Under the pieces are notes generated by a model. That model did not search any database. It saw nothing but the letters and a program-made list of their open reading frames with translations, and was not told where the DNA came from. Below, piece after piece: positions 57,894-64,000 of a DNA stretch of 64,000 bases. The DNA comes from Epichloe hybrida (taxonomy: Eukaryota; Ascomycota; Sordariomycetes; Hypocreales; Clavicipitaceae): the NCBI GenBank assembly GCA_019022495.1, contig JAFEKR010000037.1, positions 248,001 through 312,000 on the forward strand, in the 5' to 3' direction. Numbering within the stretch: the first letter of the stretch is position 1; the number at the start of each line of letters is the position of its first letter. A program made the translations under genes and the position numbers.

Positions 57894-60800
57894 TAAACCC
57901 TTTAGGGAAAATAGACTATTAGCTAGATTTAAATATAAAGGAGCTATAGAATATTTACCTAAAACACACTTATACTACCTAGTAAGGAAGCCCTAACTTT
58001 ATAGCGCCTAGGTAGTGACTAGAATACCCTAACTATAGAATATAAGAGGGTATAGTAGATATTACCTAACTAATGTAGTAATGCTAAATCTAGTAATAAT
58101 AATAATCTAGATAAGCTATAAAGGTAATATAAGGTTACATAAGCTAAGCTACGAAATGCCTATATAAGAAAGGAGATCTTAGATATAGAAGCATAGCTTA
58201 AGAAAATAGAAGTAGACCTGTGATTAGCTAGTTTAGGTAGAGGACTTATAATTACCCCTTAGATAAACGCATAGAGAATTCCTCTATTCCTGGATTTCCT
58301 ACCTAATACTAAGTTTGTAGTAAATATATACCTATAAAGCTTTGTTAAGATGTAGTATAAGGTGCCTATGTATAAAGGTAACACTTATAAGAATCTATAG
58401 GTGTACCTAGTAGATTTAAATGTGCTATTTAAGCTAGACTTAAGAACCTTTTAGGATAATAAAACGAAGGTAGTATATGCTAGTAGCTACTTAGCTAATA
58501 ATATAAAGTAATAGTAAATGTGTTATATAATAGTAAATAGGTTAGTTAACTACTTAGCTTACACCTAGGATAGATTTGTATCCTAGCTAAACACCAGAGT
58601 AATAAATAAAGATATATAGTGCTTAGAAGCTACTAGAATACTACTAAATCTTAGGTAGAAAAGTAATTAGTCTTTTTAATCTTTCCTAAGACTTTAGATA
58701 AAGGTAAAAGTAGAATTACCTAACTAAATCCCTATACGCTTAAGAATAGTAATTTTTCTAAATAGCTTAAATAATACTATAAGGAAGTATATAGTTAGCT
58801 AAGAGTTCCTAATATCTTAGAGTTACTTATAGGGTTAAGGAAAAAAGGCTAAAGTTATAATAATATTTATATTAAGTAATTATAATAGAAACCATAATAA
58901 GGAGGGTAGGAGTAATAAGAGATAACGCTCTAGCTCCCTTATAAATAACTTATAGTAAAGCTTATAGTGACCTAGCATAGGCTAGAGACTATTTAAGTGC
59001 TATAAATATAGTAGCCCTAGATATAGTTTAAATAGATATAATATAGTAAACTACTTAATTTATAAAAGTAATAAGTATATTACTAAGAAGTATAAGGATA
59101 GTAGCAATAAAACCTTAGACCTAAATAAGATTTTAATTAGTTTAGCTTAGGCCTAGGATAATAGTCTTGCTATAAAAAAACCTATAGATAAGAGAATAAG
59201 AATATAAGTGTCCTTATAGTAAGATAACCGCTAGTTAGTAGTGCTAGCGCTATTTAATATAGGCGCGGAATATTTAATAATCCACCCTAAATTATTATTA
59301 AAATAGGATTAGAAGAACGTAGAAAAAACAGAGATAACACTAGAAAGCGTAAGCAAGGATAAGATCTTATACTAGGGAATCCTACGTAGACTAGTTAAGG
59401 TAAAAGATAGTATAGGCTATATAAAGGTTTACTAAGTTAGCTACTACGTTACTAATATAGGAGAGGGAATGCTCCTAGGGATAGACTAGACCCTAGAATA
59501 TAAACCTATAGTAATAGACTAGAATTAGGGTTTCTAGAGGTTTCTAATAACCTAGGATTATATTGCTTTTACTATAGGTAAGTAATAACTTTATAAGGTA
59601 GTAAAGCAGTCTTCTATTACGCTATTACTAGCGTTGCTAAAGATTAAGGTAGTTAACCTAGAGGTAATGGAAAAAGATACTAATAAAAATTCACTAATAG
59701 GTGACGCAATAAGCGATAACCCAAGTCACGGCGTAGTTATAGCAATAGTAGTAAAATATGCCCACGTATTAAAGAAGAAAAAACTAAGAAGCGTGATAGC
59801 ACTCTAGGTAGTGTTTTATAAAGAATTAGCAGCGCCTACATAAGAGATAGATAGTAACATACCCTTATAGTAAATTCTAGAAGAGTATATGGAATTCGCA
59901 AATATGTTTTTAAAGGAGCTAGCTAGTAAGCTCCTAGAATTAGGTGGTTATACTTATGTAATTAAATTAGAAGAGGGAAAATAACTACCCTAGGGACTTA
60001 TATATAACCTAGCTAAAAAAGAGCTAGAAGTGCTTAGGGAGTACCTAGTAAGTACGTAGGAGAAAGGGTAAATTAGAAAATTAATAAGCCTAGCAGGAGC
60101 CCTGATTTTATTTATTCCAAAAAAATCAGGGAAATTAAGGCTTTATATGAATTATAAGGGCCTTAATAGGATCACTATTAAAAATAAGGCCCCTTTACTA
60201 CTAATCTCCGAAATCCTTAATTAATTAGTAAGTATAAAGATTTTTATATTACTAGATCTTTAAGAGGCGTACTACTAGCTATATATCCACGAGGGCAATA
60301 AGTAGAAAATAGCATTCTATTGCTACTATAGGCACTTTAAATATCTTATAATGCTATTCGGGTTAGTAAATACGCTAGCTACTTTTTAGGAATATATTAA
60401 TAATGCTCTTAAGGGGCTTATAGATAAATTCTATATTATTTACCTTAATAACACCTTAATATATAGTAGTAACCTTATAAGACACACAAAGCATATTAAA
60501 AGAGTGCTAGGGTAACTTTAGGACACTAACCTTTACGTTAACCTTGAAAAGTGCTAATTTTTAGTTATAAAGGTAAAGTTCCTAGGTTTTATTATATCTA
60601 AGAAAGGTATTAAGATAAAACTATCGCGGGTTAAAGCTATTATAACCTAGCTAATACCTAGTAGTGTGTTTAATATTTAATTATTCCTTAGGTTTATAGG
60701 GTTTTACTAACGCTTTATAAAATAATATAGTAAGGTAGTAGTCCTACTAATAAACTATCTAAAGGGTGTTTAACTAGTAGAGTTTAAGCTAGAGCCTAGT

Positions 60801-63300
60801 AAACTTATAGTGTTTAGAGAACTCTAAAAGAAGTTTTAGGAGGCACTAATCTTAGTGCACTTTAACTTACTTTATTTACTAAGAGTAGAGATAGACATAT
60901 CTAGTTACGTAATTAAAGCTATACTTATAATATTAGTACTAGGTAGCTAGCACCTAGTAGTGTATTTTTTAAGGAAGTTAACTAATATTAAACTTTACTA
61001 CTTAACCCTAGACACTAAGTTATTAGTAATCTAAGAGGCGTTTTAAGCCTAGAGATATTACCTTATGTATTTAACTTATTAGATTATAGTTATTATAAAC
61101 TATTTAAATTATAAGTACCTAGCTATAAAGCTAAAGCTATCTAGTAGGTAGGTAATAGCATTAAATAAGCTTTATCTATTTAATTTTAGGATTAAATATT
61201 ATATAGGTAAGCTAAACCTTGCTAATACCTTATTAAGAAGAGTAAATTATATTAGTAAGGAGCATAGGGTAAAGGCTATGTCCTTATAGTTACCTAACTT
61301 CTTAGCTAAGTTTTTAAATACTAAGTAGTAAGGGTACTATATATATAATAGTGTAGTTATAGGCCCTAAGGTTATATTACTTAGTGTAGTTAATAGTTTA
61401 TTATAAGAATACTATAAGGGCTATTTAAGCCTCTAGGGTTTTAAGAAAATATAACTTTATTATATTATTAAGGAACCTAATAGTCCTATAAAGCCTGTGA
61501 GTAGTATGCTAACTAGGTTTGCTTATTATAAGTAGCAAGGTCGTGCCTTATCTATGTTTTCTAATGTTTCTATAAGTCTAGCAAGCCTACGGGTTAGGAG
61601 TCTAGCTAGGTTAGTAGTTAGTAAGTAGCGTAAGCACCCCCTTAAAACACTGCTTAGCTATAATTTATTTATAAGTCTAAAAGCACACTATAAGCTAGCC
61701 ACTTATAGTAGTATTATAGTAAGAATATAGGTAATCTAGTAAACCTCTTCTAAGTTCGCATGTGACGCGTGTCCTATGTATGTAAAATTAGAGACTCTAA
61801 TTTAAGTTACGTTATTTTAAGTATAGTAAGGTAATAACTTTACTATAGGTTATAGGAAGCTACTTAAGAGTAGTAACCTTAAAGCATTATAAATATAGTC
61901 TATTAGGCCCTCTAAGCTATTAATGTTTTAAAATAAAGTTTTTATTTTAGTAAGTATAAGAAAGGAAATTTTACTACTTATATATAATAACCTAGTAACA
62001 GGCTACTAGGGAGTTAGTAGGACCCTCTATTAGATTATAAGTTAGTATTACTAGCTAATAATAAAGAAAGATACTAAGTTATATATGCAAACTTATATAA
62101 GCTATTAGACTTTAAAGCTAAGGCACTATAAACCTTATAGTAAGCTAGCTATACTACTAGTGCCTAATTAGCCTTTTTAAGAATTATTAATAGATTTTGT
62201 TATAGGGCTATCACCTATAAAAGACGCAAATCAGACCTATAATACAATCTTAGTTATTGTAAACTGTTTTACAAAATACAGTATTTACATCCTTATTTTA
62301 ACGCGAATAACTAGCGATAGGTTAGCTACTATATTCCTAGAGTATGTTTTTAGGGATTATAGCGCCCTAGAAGGCATTATTATAAACCGCGGTTTAACTT
62401 TCACTAGTAGGTTTTAGATAACCTTTTACTATCTTATTATAACTAAGTAGTAACTAAGCACTACGTTTCACCCGTAGATAAATAGTTAGATAGAACGTTT
62501 AAACTAAGTTTTAGAGCATTATTTAAGAGCCTTTACTTACTTTAATTAGACTAATTAAGCTAATAATCTTTTAATAGTATAGTTTACATATAATATAAGT
62601 GTCTATTTAACTTATAACTACACCCTAGCTAAGGCGCTATAAGGCTATAACCCTAGGGGACTATAGCAAGCGGTTACAGACATCCCTATAGTAAATAACT
62701 AGGCAGAGACTTATGCTACCGCACTAAGAGATAAATATATAGTAATTAAGCAGCTTCTAAGTAACTTATAGGCCTAGTATACAAAATACTATAATAAGAA
62801 GCAAACCCTAATAAAGTTTAGAGTAAGTAACTATATTTTATTATTTATAAAGAATATTAACTTACGGTAACCTAGTAGGAAGCTAAGTGTAAAGTACCTA
62901 GGCCCTTATAAAATTAAAAAGGTAATTAGGACTTATAGTTTAGCATACTAACTAAAGCTACTACCTAGTACATAACTATATAATATTTTTAATATTACTA
63001 ATCTTAAACTGTTTATAGGGGATCTAACTAATATAGAAGATACGTTCTTACTGCAAGAGAATATTATAGATAATAAGCAAGAGTTTAAAGTTAAAAGAAT
63101 TATATTATATTATTATAATAGGAGATATTAGAAATACCTAGTTAAATAGAAGGGCTATAATGCTTTAGAGAACTCTTAGGTAAAGAAAAGAGATTTTATT
63201 ATAATAGATATTATTAAGGATTATAAGTGGTAACTAAGCAGCTAGTTTGCGGACATAGAGTTATATTTAGTAGAGTTTAAATAGTAGTAGTAACATATAA
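57894..63300 (+). mobile_element. RIP-degraded Ty3/gypsy chromovirus, gag-pol
   Basis: Plus-sense degenerate gag-pol in gypsy order: gag (57.9-58.98 kb) with a remnant zinc knuckle CYKYSSPRYSL near 58,987; protease with NIGAEYLIIHPK near 59,250, catalytic Asp lost; reverse transcriptase (LFIPKKSGKLRLYMNYKGLN near 60,110, YLNNTLIYS for YLDD near 60,450, LGFIISKKGI); RNase H (about 60,850-61,240); an unusually long spacer; integrase (about 61,930-62,690, with IDFVIGL and STTFHP); and a chromodomain-like end (YLVKWKGY-type segment near 63,130). Stops are mainly at former Gln/Trp codons. No LTR pair could be identified. The 5' end is separated by copia B. Confidence 0.88.
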
Positions 63301-64000
63301 AAAAAAAATCCAGATAAATTCTTAGAAACCTAACTTATAGCTACTTCGCACTAATTATTCCATTAACACATCGCCTGCCTAGCCCCTAGTATTCTCACCT
63401 ATGCTAATAAGGGCAGAGAATTTATCCTTATTATTAGAGAAATCCCCCTCCCTATATATATATATATAAAGCTTGCTAGGGAGGTCTAGTAGCCTAATAT
63501 AAGTAGGAAGCACAGATATATTAGTAGTAAGCTACTAGTAAGTTAGTAAAGCTATAAACTAAAGTATAAAAATATATATAAATAGAAGGTTCTATGTAAT
63601 AAAACATAAGCTATTAGAAATATTAATCTAGACTTCTAGATTAATAGTATTATTAAGTAGTAACATAGTAACTTATTTATTAGCATTAGCCTTATATATA
63701 ACTTCCACTATAAGTTACGCTTGCCTTGCCTAACTACGCTTATTAGTATTTTTAGTGGTTAGGAGTGTATTATAAAGTTTATATTTTATATATATTAGAT
63801 ACTAGTAGTAACTAAGTTATAGAAATAAAAGATATATATATTATTAAGAAAGTATAAATTATCTTAAGGATTACTATAAGTATTAATACGCTTAAAGAGT
63901 ATATAGTATAACTAAGTAAACTAAGTAAGACTCTAGTAGTATATTAGTATATATATTAGTAGTAAGAAAGGGAGGATAAACCCTAGCGTAGTCCTTATTA
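63301..64000. other. AT-rich repeat DNA, unassigned
   Basis: Continues the mutated block past the gypsy chromodomain. It includes an A-run (63,300), an alternating TA run near 63,455 and many TAGTA words. A 3' LTR of the gypsy element should begin here, but I could not match it to the segment at 50,809-51,090. No coding remnant recognised. Confidence 0.4.

Noticed and set aside
61490..61880. Possible insertion inside the gypsy pol because of somewhat higher GC
   Set aside because: The pol frame continues through it with only RIP-type stops and no flanking duplication is visible, so it is more likely a native spacer.
1..64000. tRNA, 5S rRNA or other structured RNA genes
   Set aside because: I looked for B-box-like GGTTCGAATCC strings on both strands and found only coding or unrelated matches. 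A covariance search (tRNAscan-SE, Infernal) would settle it.

Overview
The window looks like a chromosome segment of a filamentous ascomycete (Pezizomycotina; Sordariomycetes, perhaps Hypocreales, is my best guess). The evidence is short GT-AG introns (52-250 bp) with CTAAC/CTGAC branch sites, compact GC-rich genes on both strands, Pezizomycotina-type proteins such as a group X hybrid histidine kinase, and an AT-rich block of LTR retrotransposons carrying transition mutations typical of repeat-induced point mutation (RIP).

Layout. 0-48 kb is gene-bearing. In order: a mitochondrial 2-oxoglutarate/malate-type carrier cut by the window edge (-); a short-chain dehydrogenase broken by one in-frame stop (-); a Bud22-family ribosome-biogenesis factor (+); an unrecognised Cys-motif protein (+); a nucleolar-type RRM-like protein (-); a cytochrome c/c1 heme lyase (-) head-to-head with a mitochondrial ABC1/UbiB kinase-like protein (+); a TCO89-like TORC1 subunit candidate (-); a GNAT acetyltransferase (+); a cytochrome b561 membrane protein (-); an ankyrin + dilute-domain protein (+); a TBC Rab-GAP (+); a low-complexity, probably nuclear protein (-); a gene-poor stretch of about 6.4 kb full of simple repeats; and a roughly 2,500-residue hybrid histidine kinase (-).

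At 48,086 the sequence switches abruptly to AT-rich, stop-riddled DNA that continues to the window end. It holds at least three retroelements: the 3' half of a Ty1/copia element on the minus strand with its terminal LTR, a Ty3/gypsy chromovirus on the plus strand, and a second, structurally complete Ty1/copia element (51,091-57,893; two 307-bp LTRs; 5-bp target duplication TAAAC) that appears to have inserted into the gypsy element. The stops are what C-to-T changes on either strand would produce, and the two LTRs of the complete element are mutated in opposite halves.

Gene relations. Three proteins are probably mitochondrial (carrier, heme lyase, ABC1-like), and the last two share a 451-bp divergent promoter. 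Two are probably ribosome-biogenesis factors (Bud22, RRM-like). No biosynthetic cluster, CRISPR array, tRNA or rRNA gene was recognised. I did not find a clearly new multi-gene system. The points most worth checking are the retroelement nest, a likely GC-AG intron in the TBC gene, the nonsense codon in the SDR gene, octamer arrays at the GNAT and b561 genes, and recurrent TACGGAGTA/TACGGATTA motifs in intergenic DNA.
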